NCBI GenBank assembly: GCA_030686995.1
Contig: CM060695.1
Coordinates: 100,840,871-100,904,870, forward strand
Reading direction: 5' to 3'
Origin: Artemisia argyi
Lineage: Eukaryota; Streptophyta; Magnoliopsida; Asterales; Asteraceae
Length of the DNA: 64,000 nucleotides
Shown here: positions 30,314 through 41,527 of the stretch, piece after piece
Position numbering within the stretch: position 1 is the stretch's first letter
How the letters are laid out: each line of letters opens with the position of its first letter
The notes under the pieces: model-generated
The model's input: the letters and a program-made list of their open reading frames with translations, nothing else
What the model was told of the DNA's origin: nothing
The model's database searches: none
Position numbers and translations under genes: made by a program

Positions 30314-33300
30314 ATGGCGGCCACAATGAAGCACATGACAGCAAATTTCTCCAAACTTGATAAGTTTGAAGGAATTGATTTTCGTAGATGGCAAAAGAAG
30401 ATGCACTTCTTCCTCACCAGCATGAGCGTTGTTTATGTGTTGAGCACTCCTTGTCCTGAAGATGGTGGTGATGATGCTACTGTTGAAAAGATTCGAAGGA
30501 GGAGCAAATGGGAGAACGATGACTACATAGCTCGAGGTTTAATCCTCAATGGTATGTCTGATTCCCTTTTTGATATTTACCAAAACCATGAATCTGCTAA
30601 AGAACTATGGGATTCATTGGATGCCAAATATATGGCTGACGATGCATCAAGTAAGAAGTTCCTTGTAAGTAATTTCACAAATTACAAAATGACTGATTCA
30701 AGACCAGTTATGGAACAATACAATGAACTTCTTGGTATACTTGGAAGATTCACACAACACAAAATGAACATGGATGAGGCTATTTCAGTCTCTTGTATCA
30801 TTGACAAACTCCCTCCTTCTTGGAAAGATTTCAAGCATACCTTGAAACATAAGAAGGAAGAACTGACTCTTATTCAGTTGGGCAGTCATCTGCGTATTGA
30901 GGAATCCCTCAGGGCGCAGGATAATGACAAACCAAAGAGCAACAATGTTGCTGGTGCATCTGTTGTCAATATGGTGGAGCATAACAACTCCACCAGGTAC
31001 AATGACAACAAGGGTAAACGTAAACATCAGAATAACACAAGAGATGACCCTAACAAGAAGGCAACGCCAACTTGTTGGAAATGTGGCAAATCTGGTCACA
31101 TTAAAAGGGATTGCAAAGGTGTTAAAATTGGCAATAAAGCCAATGGATCAGGCACAAGTGGTTCAGGGACTGGTTCAACCAAACCTCTGAAAGGTCAGAT
31201 ATTGTTTAATAAGTCTTTACAGATTTATTATGTTACATATATATCTGAGGCATACTTTGTGCAGGATGATGATGTTGCGTGGTGGGTTAACTCTGGAGCA
31301 ACTGTTCATGTGTGCAAAGATAGAAGATGGTTCAAGACTTACGAGTCACTGAATGATGGTTCTATTCTTCACATGGGAAATGAGTCAACAGCCTTGGTGC
31401 ATGGTCGTGGTTGTGTAGATTTTAGTTTTAGTTCTGAAAAGATTGTAACTTTGTTTAATGTTATTCATGTTCCTAATATAAGGAAGAACTTGGTTTCAAG
31501 TAGTGTTTTGAATAATCATGGATATAAACAAGTTATTGAATCTGATAAATTTATTTTGTCTAAACATGGTGTGTTTATTGGTTTTGGCTATTTGTGTAAT
31601 CAAATGTTCAGGCTTAATATTGTCACTGACATTGTAAACTCAGCCTTTTTGTCAACCTCTAAACAGAATGACTCTACCCTGTGGCATGCTAGACTTGGCC
31701 ATGTACATTTTAAAAGGATGCAAGATATGTCTAAGGATGGGTTAATCCCAGCATTTGACATGGACACTGAAAAGTGTAAGACTTGCATGTTGACCAAAAT
31801 TACTAAGAAACCTTTTCAGGGTGTTAAACGAGAGACTGAGCTCTTGGAGCTAATACATAGTGACCTGTGTGATTTGCATGCCACTCCCTCTTTAGGGAAT
31901 AATAAGTACTTTGTGACATTTATTGATGATGCTTCTAGGTTTTGTTATGTCTATCTGTTACATACCAAGGATGAAGCATTAGATAAATTCAAAGTATTTA
32001 AAACTGAAGTTGAATTGCAACTTGGGTCCCTGATCAAAAGATTCAGGACTGATAGGGGAGGTGAGTACATGGATACTCTGTATTTTCAGTCTGTTGGTAT
32101 AATCCATGAAACGACTGCTCCCTATACTCCTCAACAAAATGGTATCTCTGAAAGGAAAAACAGGGTACTGAAGGAGATGGTTAATTCCATGTTGTCCTAC
32201 TCAGGACTGAGTCAAGGGTTCTGGGGTGAAGCTATGTTAACAGCTTGCTATTTATTAAATAGGGTTCCCAACAAAAGGAACAAAGTCACCCCTTATGAAC
32301 TCTGGACTAAAAAGAAACCCAACTTGAATTATCTCAGGGTTTGGGGCTGTAGGGCTGTTGTAAGACTCCCTGATCCAAAATTAAAAACTTTGGGTGAAAG
32401 AGGCATTGAATGCATCTTTGTTGGATATGCTGAGCATTCCAAGGCATACAGGTTCTATGTTATTGAACCTAACGAATATGTTTCAATTAATTCAATAATT
32501 GAATCAAGGGAAGCACTATTTGATGAGAATAGATTCTCATCTGTCCCTAGACCAAGTCAGAGGATTCCAAATGGAACTGATGACACTGGTGTTTCAAAGA
32601 TCTCTAATGAGGTCTCTGATGAGGTTGTGGTACAACAACCTGAACCTGAGCTCAGAAGGAGCAAAAGGGTCAGGACTCCAAAGTCATTTGGACCTGAGTT
32701 TCAATTATACTTAATTGAAGGAACAAGGGATGAGGTCTCTGACCAATACTCCTATTGCTTCATTGTTGAGGATGATCCCAAAACATTTGAAGAAGCAATG
32801 AATTCCCAGGATGTTGCTTTCTGGAAGGAAGCAATAAATGATGAGATGGATTCCATCATGGGCAACAACACTTGGGTGTTGGTTGATCTACCTCCAGGTT
32901 GCAAACCTCTAGGTTGCAAATGGATTTTCAAAAAGAAAATGAAGGTAAATGGAACTATTGAAAAGTTCAAGGCTAGGCTAGTCATTCAGGGCTTTAAACA
33001 AAAGTCAGGGATAGACTACTTTGATACTTATGCCCCTGTGGCACGTATCAGTACCATAAGATTGCTGATTGCTTTGGCATCAATTCAAAATCTGATTATT
33101 CATCAGATGGATGTGAAGACAGCTTTCTTGAATGGTGAATTGGATGAGGAGGTTTACATGAACCAACCTCATGGCTTCATCTTGCCTGGAAATGAAAACA
33201 AGGTGTGTAAACTGATGAAGTCTTTATATGGACTGAAACAGGCACCTAAACAATGGCATCAAAAATTTGATGAAGTGGTTTTGTCTAGTGGTTATGTTCT

Positions 33301-34315
33301 TAACCAGTCTGACAAATGTGTATATAGCAAATTTGATGAATCTGGTAAAGGAGTCATCATTTGCCTATATGTTGATGACATGTTGATCTTTGGCACTGAC
33401 CAAAATCAAGTTGACCTGACAAAGGAATTTTTGTCATCAAAGTTCTCCATGAAAGATATGGGGGAGGCCGATGTTATCCTTGGTATAAGGATTAAACATG
33501 AAAGTAACAAAATTTCAATCTCTCAGTCTCATTACATTGAGAAGGTGTTGAGGAAATTTAATTACTTTGATTGTACTCCAGTGAGTACTCCTATGGATAC
33601 AAGTGAGAAGCTAATGCCTAATACTGGCAAAGCTGTATCTCAACTTGAGTATTCTAAGGTGATTGGCTGCCTAATGTATGTCATGACTTGTACCAGGCCT
33701 GATATTGCATTTGCAGTGGGTAAACTGAGCAGGTATACTAGTAATCCTAGTGCTCATCACTGGAAAGCAGTTCAGAGAGTACTGAAGTATCTGAAGAAGA
33801 CTATGGATTATAGTCTCTCATATACTGGTTATCCTTCAGTATTAGAAGGATACACTGATGCAAGTTGGATCAGTAACACTGAAGACAATTCGTCTACCAG
33901 TGGCTGGGTGTTCCTACTTGGTGGAGGTGCAATTTCTTGGGCATCAAAGAAGCAAACTTGCATCACCAGTTCAACAATGGAATCTGAATTTGTGGCTTTA
34001 GCAGCTGCTGGTAAAGAAGCTGAATGGTTGAAAAACTTGCTTCTTGAGATTCCATTGTGGCCTAAACCTATAGCACCTATTTCTATCCGTTGTGATAGTG
34101 CTGCTACATTGTCTAAGGCTTATAGCCAGATGTACAATGGGAAGTCTAGACACTTAGGTGTCAGGCATAGCATGATTCGTGAGCTTGTCATGAATGGGGT
34201 GGTATCTATAGAGTTTGTTAGATCTCAACAAAATTTAGCCGATCACTTGACGAAGAGTTTGGCTAGAGACTTGGTTTTAAAGTCTGCTAAAGGGATGGGT
34301 TTAAGTCCAACTTAG
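30314..34315 (+). CDS. gag-pol: Copia gag-pol polyprotein, intact ORF
   Basis: A single open frame of 1333 codons, 29 bp after the 5' LTR. Order: gag (ANFSKLDKFEGIDFRRWQKK), CCHC knuckle CWKCGKSGHIKRDC (about residue 254), protease, integrase finger (HARLGHVHF, CKTCMLTK), integrase core (IHSDLCD, RTDRGGEYMD, ISERKNR), reverse transcriptase (HQMDVKTAFLNGELDEEVYM, YVDD at 1019-1022) and RNase H (GYTDASWI, STMESEF, QNLADHLTK). The protease motif reads VNSGATVHVC: residue 326 is Asn where Copia proteases have the catalytic Asp. The rest looks unbroken, so the element is recent but its own protease is probably inactive. Confidence 0.93.
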   Translation: MAATMKHMTANFSKLDKFEGIDFRRWQKKMHFFLTSMSVVYVLSTPCPEDGGDDATVEKIRRRSKWENDDYIARGLILNGMSDSLFDIYQNHESAKELWDSLDAKYMADDASSKKFLVSNFTNYKMTDSRPVMEQYNELLGILGRFTQHKMNMDEAISVSCIIDKLPPSWKDFKHTLKHKKEELTLIQLGSHLRIEESLRAQDNDKPKSNNVAGASVVNMVEHNNSTRYNDNKGKRKHQNNTRDDPNKKATPTCWKCGKSGHIKRDCKGVKIGNKANGSGTSGSGTGSTKPLKGQILFNKSLQIYYVTYISEAYFVQDDDVAWWVNSGATVHVCKDRRWFKTYESLNDGSILHMGNESTALVHGRGCVDFSFSSEKIVTLFNVIHVPNIRKNLVSSSVLNNHGYKQVIESDKFILSKHGVFIGFGYLCNQMFRLNIVTDIVNSAFLSTSKQNDSTLWHARLGHVHFKRMQDMSKDGLIPAFDMDTEKCKTCMLTKITKKPFQGVKRETELLELIHSDLCDLHATPSLGNNKYFVTFIDDASRFCYVYLLHTKDEALDKFKVFKTEVELQLGSLIKRFRTDRGGEYMDTLYFQSVGIIHETTAPYTPQQNGISERKNRVLKEMVNSMLSYSGLSQGFWGEAMLTACYLLNRVPNKRNKVTPYELWTKKKPNLNYLRVWGCRAVVRLPDPKLKTLGERGIECIFVGYAEHSKAYRFYVIEPNEYVSINSIIESREALFDENRFSSVPRPSQRIPNGTDDTGVSKISNEVSDEVVVQQPEPELRRSKRVRTPKSFGPEFQLYLIEGTRDEVSDQYSYCFIVEDDPKTFEEAMNSQDVAFWKEAINDEMDSIMGNNTWVLVDLPPGCKPLGCKWIFKKKMKVNGTIEKFKARLVIQGFKQKSGIDYFDTYAPVARISTIRLLIALASIQNLIIHQMDVKTAFLNGELDEEVYMNQPHGFILPGNENKVCKLMKSLYGLKQAPKQWHQKFDEVVLSSGYVLNQSDKCVYSKFDESGKGVIICLYVDDMLIFGTDQNQVDLTKEFLSSKFSMKDMGEADVILGIRIKHESNKISISQSHYIEKVLRKFNYFDCTPVSTPMDTSEKLMPNTGKAVSQLEYSKVIGCLMYVMTCTRPDIAFAVGKLSRYTSNPSAHHWKAVQRVLKYLKKTMDYSLSYTGYPSVLEGYTDASWISNTEDNSSTSGWVFLLGGGAISWASKKQTCITSSTMESEFVALAAAGKEAEWLKNLLLEIPLWPKPIAPISIRCDSAATLSKAYSQMYNGKSRHLGVRHSMIRELVMNGVVSIEFVRSQQNLADHLTKSLARDLVLKSAKGMGLSPT

Positions 34316-34847
34316 TCACTGAATGCTAAGACACCCAACTCCCTCCTGAGGAAACTTGGGAGCTGAGTTCAATGTGGAAAGCTGAACATTTAGTGGACTG
34401 GAGCACATGTTTTACAAACATCCCAAGGTTGTGCTCGGAACCTGCTGAAAAAGGAGGATGAAGTTTCTACTTCTTAATGGTTAATTTCTTTGAAAAAGTG
34501 CTAAGCAGGAGCATGAATAAAGAGGAACCACCTATGTGAATGTTGAAGTTTTGCCGCTTCAGGGAGCTTTGGACTTTTGGCTCTTACAACATTTATGAAT
34601 TGGATATGGACACATGGCTTGTATAGTGTCAGGATAGCTTTAGAGTATTGGAAAGCTTGTGTGTATATTATTTTCAGGTATTCAAATGGGTTGAAGGGTT
34701 CAATTCTTAGAACACCCTGATTCTCGAATATTTGGAATGGGTAATATACTAAGATGAAAATTCAATCTTCAAGACATTTTCATTTACGCATTAGTTTTGT
34801 TTTGGTTGTTTTCTCATGTATCGGAATTGCACTAAATTGGGGAGGAT
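34316..34847 (+). other. Copia 3' untranslated region
   Basis: Non-coding DNA between gag-pol and the 3' LTR, ending in the polypurine tract. No extra ORF. Confidence 0.7.
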
Positions 34848-35632
34848 TGTTAGTAATTTAGTGTAATTGAGGGATATAGTCATGATACTTGGAAATGGGT
34901 TTGGAGGTACGGAGTGTACACCCATCAAGTGAATGACATCCCGGACCCAAAAGTGTTATTTGTCTTAATCCGTAAATGTTTTGATAATAATTAAATGGTA
35001 AAGAATATTAGAATATTCTTTGATTAAGAATATTCTAGGAATATTCTTTTTAATTATTAAACTAAGAAAAGAATATTAAAGGAATATTCCTTGGCATATT
35101 CTAAGAATATTCTTTTTAATTTTTAAACTAAGAAAAGAATATTCAAAGAATATTTCTTAGCATATTCTGAGAATATTCTCTTTCTAGTTTCTATATATAT
35201 AGAACTTTTCATATTCATATGAAACATACAGTCAGACAAATTTCTTCAGTTTAAATCTTTTCTTTCGGGTGTCTCTTGATAAGAGAAATAGATACATGAG
35301 AAAATAGTCAAAACACTAAATACTCTTTAGCGAACGGGTTCTTATATATTGCCAATATAAAGAACAAACTCTCTGTCTTATCCCAAAGTGATATTCGTGT
35401 AACCCAGGCAATAAGGGTCGAATAATTACTTTTGGAAAGTGATACCACGATTCAGTGAGATATCCGGTTATTGATTATCTTTACCCTGCTACACGAAAAA
35501 CCAGAAAATATCCCAACAATCAAAAAGGGAAGCACTAATTACTTTTGGAAAGTGATACCACGATTCAGTGAGATATCCGGTTATTGATTATCTTTACCCT
35601 GCTACACGAAAAGCCAGAAAAATATCCCAACA
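34848..35632 (+). repeat. 3' LTR of nested Copia element
   Basis: 785 bp; same ends as the 5' LTR and the same 113-bp tandem duplication (35424 and 35537), but a shorter and rearranged GAATATTC region. Confidence 0.9.
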
Positions 35633-35637
35633 TAACC

Positions 35638-37285
35638 CACAAGGTTTCTCCCTCCTTTTTAAACCTCCACCACCATTTCCCCAAAAGAGCTAGGTTCTTT
35701 CCCCGTAATGACCCGATATTTAACCCCCCATCCCCATGTGAGGCGAGTAACAAATCCCATTTAACCCAATTTAATTTTTTACATTCCCCCACCCCTCCCC
35801 AAAAGAAATTTTTTCTCACTCTCTCAAGTTGTTTTATCACGCTCAAAGGCACACGAAACATCGAAAAGTAATACAATGGTAAGCTTCCTAGAACCGACTT
35901 AACTAGAGTTAAACGTCCCCCAAACGACATCGATTTAGTTTTCCACTCGGCCAGCCGATTTTTGAATTTCTCGACCACAATATTCCACGCACTAACTTTC
36001 CTCATGTTCTCACCAATCGGCAACCCCAAATACGTAAATGGAAAATCTCCAACACCGCATCTCATCCATCTCGCCATACCCCTCAATTCTGTTTCATCAA
36101 CTCCAACTCCATATAACTTACTCTTATTGTAATTAACCCGAAGCCCAGATACCTCTTCAAAACACTTGAGAATACACATTAATACTTTCGCATTCTCCTT
36201 ATTCCACTCCCCAAAAAATATGGTATCGTCCGCATATTGAAGATGGGATATTACCACATTATTGTAACCGACTTTTACACCCCTGAAAACACCTTTATCC
36301 ACGGCTTCCTTAATGATGGCATTTAACCCTTCCGCTGCCAAAATAAATAAAAAAGGTGAAAGGGGATCACCTTGTCTTACACCTCTTTCCAAATTAAACT
36401 CTTCCGTTGGAGATCCATTGACAAGTATTGACATAGAGGCTGAACTTATGCAACACTCAACCCATTTACACCATTTATCACTGAATCCCATTCTTCTCAT
36501 TATGTTCATAAGGAATCCCCAGTTCAAGCTATCATACGCCTTTTCAAAATCAACCTTAAAAATTAAACCCTTTCTTCGTGATTTCTTCAAAAACTCAATT
36601 GTTTCATTTGCTATTAATACCCGTCGAGAATATACCTACCTTTAATAAAAGCATTTTGCACATCGCCAACAACCTTTCCCACCACCCTCTTAACCCTCTC
36701 CGCTAAAATCTTCGCGATGATCTTGTAATACCAACCAATCAGGCTTATTGGACGAAAATCCCCAAGCCCTATAGGATCCGTACCTTTAGGAATAAGAGTT
36801 ACAAATGAGGAACTACACCCTCTCGAGATCTCCATTTTTTCCCCAAACCATTTAACCGCATCAATCAACTCTGGCTTCAATATATCCCAAAACTTCCGAA
36901 TATACTTAAAATTGAAACCATCACAACCAGGGGCTTTATCGCCCCCACAACCCCGAATTGCATCCAATATCTCTTCCTCATTGAATTCATTTTCCAATAA
37001 CATAGCATCATCCACCGAGATTTTCTCAACTCGCTCACAACAGAAGATTGGCCGCATTGAATCTCTCTCGGTGAATAAACTCTTATAATGTCTTACCACC
37101 TCCGCCTTTATCAACATAGGGTCCTCACACCATAGCCCATTAACCATTAAGCCCCTGATGTTACTTTTGTTATTCCTTCTCTTAATATAGGAATGAAAGA
37201 ACTTTGAATTTTCATCCCCTTCTACATCCCATCTTATCCTAGCCTTTTGACGAAGCATACGCCCATACTCACTTTCTTTATCCAT
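35638..37285 (-). pseudogene. LINE reverse transcriptase, frameshifted
   Basis: The N-terminal block (37285-36614) carries the linker and RT fingers (DKAPGCDGFNF, LIPKGTDPIGLGDFRPISLI, VQNAFIKGRYILDG). A single-base loss near 36620 shifts the frame. The rest (36590-35638) carries FKVDFEKAYDSLNW, RQGDPLSPFLFILAAEGL and the YADD catalytic box (LQYADDTIFFGEW). The frame then runs into the Copia LTR. It is a plant L1-clade RT and dead in this copy. Confidence 0.85.
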
Positions 37286-40200
37286 TACAAGAGTTTATAT
37301 TTTACTATAATTCATATTTTTCATATGTACTGTGCCGCATTTGATGTTGGCAACTACTTTGTTATACCCGGATCTCCTTCTGGGCTTTGCAAATTAGATA
37401 ACTCGAGGATTGTTCTTGAATAAAGTATGCGTGTGAATATGAACATTGAGGCCCGTGATTTTGTTATAGTTATAACAGGAAGTCAGTTTCTGTATAAAGG
37501 ATTATGGGTGGAGCATGCACTTGTCTTACAGGCTTTGTCACCACTTTTAGCAGAGTTTCCTGCTGATGATAGTTCTAGTCAACGTCTCAAGATCATAATT
37601 TTGAGTCAAGATTTGACGGGAAATTACAGTGCAGCTCTCGAGGTAGAGTTTTTATCCTAAAATCGTTATTTAATCTACTAGGTACTCCCGTAGTCTCATA
37701 TATTTGTAAAGTTTGACCAAAACATAGTTGGTATCGGTGTTGAGCTATTAAATGCATGTCCAAATAATGAAGTTCCAACAAAATGACTATAAAACCCTAC
37801 GCTGTTTTGAATTAGAGAACTATATAGACCCGATTAGAATGGGCATGTAGTCGTATATGCAATGTGATTTGCAGTTTTTCAAAAAAAAGAAATAGTTGGA
37901 AGTTTTATGGGTTAACCCGAGTCGAATCATACCAAGATTGTCCCTTTTGACATGTTAACCAAACTGACTGACCCGACCCCTTCTCCGTCCTCTATTTGCA
38001 GTTATTGGGGCGTGTGTAATCTTTGTATTGTGCCTTTCTGGTTCATACTAACTCGATGTCAATTCTTTCCATAGGAAATTGCTTCAAACCTGAACTACCC
38101 AAGTGGTACAGTACATCATGCTGCCAATAATGAAGACGTCTACAATGTTCTGAACATTGCAGATCTTGTGATATATGGGTCATTTCTTGAGGAGCAATCT
38201 TTTCCCGACATTCTTATAAAAGCAATGTGCTTTGAGAAACCGATAGTTGCTCCTGACCTATCAATAATCAAGAAATATGTACACTTCCAGAAACTTCAAC
38301 CTTTTTAATATCTCGAGCACATTTTTTTTTTATCTATATCTTTATCTTGTGGTAACGTATTTCAGGTTGATGACAATGTCAATGGCTACCTCTTTCCTAA
38401 AGAGGATGCAAAAGCTTTAACACAAATTATGCTTCAGTTGGTGTCTAAAGGAAGATTATCATCTCTAGCTCAAGATATTGCATCAATAGGAAAACATACT
38501 GCCAAAAACATGATGGTTATGGAATCCGTTGAAGGGTATGCTTCATTAATAGAAAATGTTATCAACCTTCCTTCAGAAGTTGTATCTCCAAAGGCAGTAT
38601 CGGAAATTCCATCTAATATCAAAACAGAATGGCAGTGGCGTTTTTTTAAAGCTGTTGCAGACCGTAAATATGTAAATAGAACTTCGAGGGTTTACCATTT
38701 CTTAAACAAGGTTGAAAACCGGCGGAACCGTACTCTACAAGAGAGTTCTGCTAGTATTCAGACCAATGAAACGTTTTTGTATAGTATATGGGCAGAAGAG
38801 AAAAGCCTTCAGACAGCAGTAGTAAAAAGAGAAGAGAAGATGGGGAGGTAATGAATACTTTACACATTGTTTGAGTCAAATGTTTGACTTAATATGAATA
38901 ATCTAAAACACCTATAATATTATGGACCCATATCAAAACACAGTTAATTTATGTGTAATGGGTAAAGGGGACTATTTTGACCCTTTTACCTATTAATGGT
39001 TCCTCTCAGGTTATGTTTATCTTTAATAGGTCAAACGGGTTAGTTCAAAGGATTTAACTGAAAAAGAAGTCAAATTGGTTGAACTGGTCTGACGAGTGTA
39101 TAAACTGCAATTAATGTATAAAGACCTCCTTAATCACTACATTTGAGAAGTTAGATAACCGATACAATCGTTATAAAGACCTCCTAATCATATTAGCAAA
39201 ATATTTACTTTAAATCTAAAAAGTACTACTAGATTGGCAAAGTGTGTCTCTGTCTGGCCAACCTCTTGTAATAGACTAATAGCCTGTTATGGTTAGCACT
39301 AAATACATACCAATATTGACCAGAACCCATCTTGCCACCTCCAGTTGACTAATAGCCAAATAAGTTGCTTCAAATGTTTCTATGAATTGGAACATTTTTT
39401 GGATTTAGATAATAATATGAACTTCTAAACTTTTTTACTTTTTTTGTAGTTGAGGGACAGAAGTGAGCAACCTAGGGGAACTTGGGATGAAGTATATTGA
39501 AGCGCAAAGAGAGCTGACCGTAATAGAAATGATTAGCATGAGAGGGATGATGGGGAGCTTGAAAGGACTGGTCAACAATTATGCATCTATGAACCTTATT
39601 ATGGTCAAGGAGCTTGGCCTTTTCTGCATCATGGTCCTCTTTATCGTGGTTTTGGACTGGTGAGTCACTTTAAGGGATCTAATGGGTAAATATTTGATAT
39701 GTTTTTTAGTGTCCTTTGTTTTTTTAACTGCTGTTGGTATTTATTGATGGCATTGTAGTCAACTAAAGGTCGAAGATCGAAAATTGATGATATTGATGAA
39801 CCTTCACGTCTTCCTCTTCTAAGCATACCTTATTACCGTGATGCCCTTGGTGATTTTGGAGCCTTTTTCTCTATTGCTAATCGGATTGATCGTATACACA
39901 AGAATGCCTGGATCGGGTTTTCATCATGGAGAGCTACAGCTAAGAAGGCATGTACCTTTCTTTATCACATGTTTCCTTAAATATTGCAACATTTGATTCT
40001 ATGCAAAAATTCCAAGTTATATGGGTATTACCCAATGTAGTTTTTATGTCTAAAAGAACGAGCTTTTGAAATAAAAACAGGCCTCTTTGTCAAGTACTGC
40101 TGAGGTTGCTTTATTAGATGATATTCAAGCACGCAGGCATGGCGACGCTCTGTATTTTTGGGTTCGAATGGATAAAGATCCAAGAAACCCAATGCAACAA

Positions 40201-41527
40201 GATTTTTGGACATTTTGTGATGCTATAAATGCGGGTAATTGCATGTAAGTCTCTACAACTCTTGTTACATTCGTTCATATGCTCTAGGCAAAGTTTCCAC
40301 ATTGTTTTAAAATTTTGTGCTAATATCTAATATACCCTTCAACAATGACTAAATGTTTGATTTGTAAAAGGTCTGCGTTCTCTGAAGCTCTCAAAAAAAT
40401 GTATGGAGTGAAGGACAACTCGACATCTCTTCCTCCAATGCCTGTGGATGGAGATTCATGGTCTGTCATGCACAGCTGGTCTATGCCAACCAAGTCATTC
40501 TTAGAATTCGTCATGTTTTCAAGGTTTAAATGATTTTAGTGGAAAATTAATATATAGAAAGATTCCCACTTTTGATAAAAAGGGATTGACATTGTCATCG
40601 GCATTTGCAGAATGTTTGTGGACGCATTGGATGCACAATATTACGAGGAACATCATCAAAGTGGTCTTTGCTACCTAAGTTTATCAAAGATAAGCTTTGC
40701 TTTTACACAAGATTGGAGTTGCAAATGACTGGGTCAACTCGGGCAATTTTTTAAATCTCCAGGGGTTGAATAGTTTAATAATTAAGAAAAACTAGATTAA
40801 AAGGAAACGGGTCAAAACTCAAAAGCAACCAAAGTGTATTTTCAATTTAATAAACCAGCTAAATCTTTGTATCCACCAAAGCAGATTACAAATGTGTTGA
40901 TACGAAATTACAGGCTTAATGTATTATAATAATTAATAAATTCAATATTTATTGGACAAGAAATCGTCGGTCAACCCAGCCTGTTTTGACCTGCCCATTT
41001 CCTCTATTCTGCTCAAAGGGAACCAATTTGATTCATTTTTGAATTTGGTTTTAAATTGTGCATTGCAGGACAAGCATTGCTACTCACGTGTTCTTGAGCT
41101 TCTTGTAAACGTATGGGCATATCATAGTGCAAGAAGAATGGTGTACATAGACCCTGAAACCGGAACAATCCAAGAACAACACAATTTTAAAAGCCGAAGA
41201 GTCAAGATGTGGATCAAATGGTTCAATTACAAAACCCTAAAAGCCATGGATGAAGATCTTGCAGAAGAAGCTGACTCAGACCTCCCTAAACAACATTGGT
41301 TATGGCCTTCGACCGGGGAGGTGTTCTGGCAAGGTATGTATGAAAGAGAAAGGAGTCAAATGAGACGACAAAAGGAAAAGCGAAAGCAGAAAAGTAAAGA
41401 CAAGATTCAAAGGATTAAAAACCGGACCCACCAGAAGGTTATAGGGAAGTATGAAAAACCGCCACCTGATAATGAGACGGTAAATAACTCAAATCCCACT
41501 GTAGAAGCAGCAAAGCTTCTTAGATAG

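Larger units (their letters stand above)
29443..35632 (+). mobile_element. Copia LTR retrotransposon nested in the LINE, 6.2 kb
   Basis: LTRs at 29443-30284 (842 bp) and 34848-35632 (785 bp) flank one gag-pol ORF. The 5-bp duplication TAACC (29438-29442, 35633-35637) matches on both sides. The LINE frame continues across the site, proving insertion into the LINE. The polypurine tract (about 34838-34847, TTGGGGAGGAT) abuts the 3' LTR. No usual initiator-Met primer site follows the 5' LTR. LTR length differs because of indels in a GAATATTC repeat region; outside it the LTRs are nearly identical. Confidence 0.92.
27893..37301 (-). mobile_element. 5'-truncated L1-type LINE, split by a Copia element
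   Basis: Minus-strand non-LTR element in two pieces, 37301-35638 and 29442-27893, separated by the nested Copia element. It starts inside the linker before the reverse transcriptase, so the endonuclease domain is lost (5' truncation). It ends in a T-rich run on the plus strand (27890-27909), the poly(A) tail. A clear target duplication was not found; only GTTTAT is shared by both flanks. The exact ends are uncertain by some tens of bases. Confidence 0.8.
27392..41527 (+). pseudogene. GT4-like glycosyltransferase (Arabidopsis At5g04480 type), decayed
   Basis: Twelve exon-like blocks align in order with a plant-specific, large glycosyltransferase of the UDP-glycosyltransferase superfamily: 27392-27501, 27589-27643, 27710-27871, 37325-37642, 38075-38278, 38366-38847, 39450-39659, 39759-39947, 40081-40244, 40371-40523, 40611-40689, 41069-41527. 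Landmarks are VYSLEDGPEHAVW, GSQFLYKGLWVEHAL, YGSFLEEQSFPDILIKAM, DNVNGYLFP, PYYRDALGDFGAFFSIAN, DALYFWVRMDKDPRNP and DKHCYSRVLELLVNVWAYHS. Lesions: in-frame TAG 27815, TAA 37421, TGA 39498, TAG 39534; no AG at the exon 4 acceptor (about 37324); a one-base phase mismatch between blocks 6 and 7; donor GT changed to AT at 40690. The first exon (N terminus, membrane anchor) is missing. The intron 27872-37324 is filled by a LINE and a Copia element. I call it a pseudogene; the long last exon alone stays open. Confidence 0.85.
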
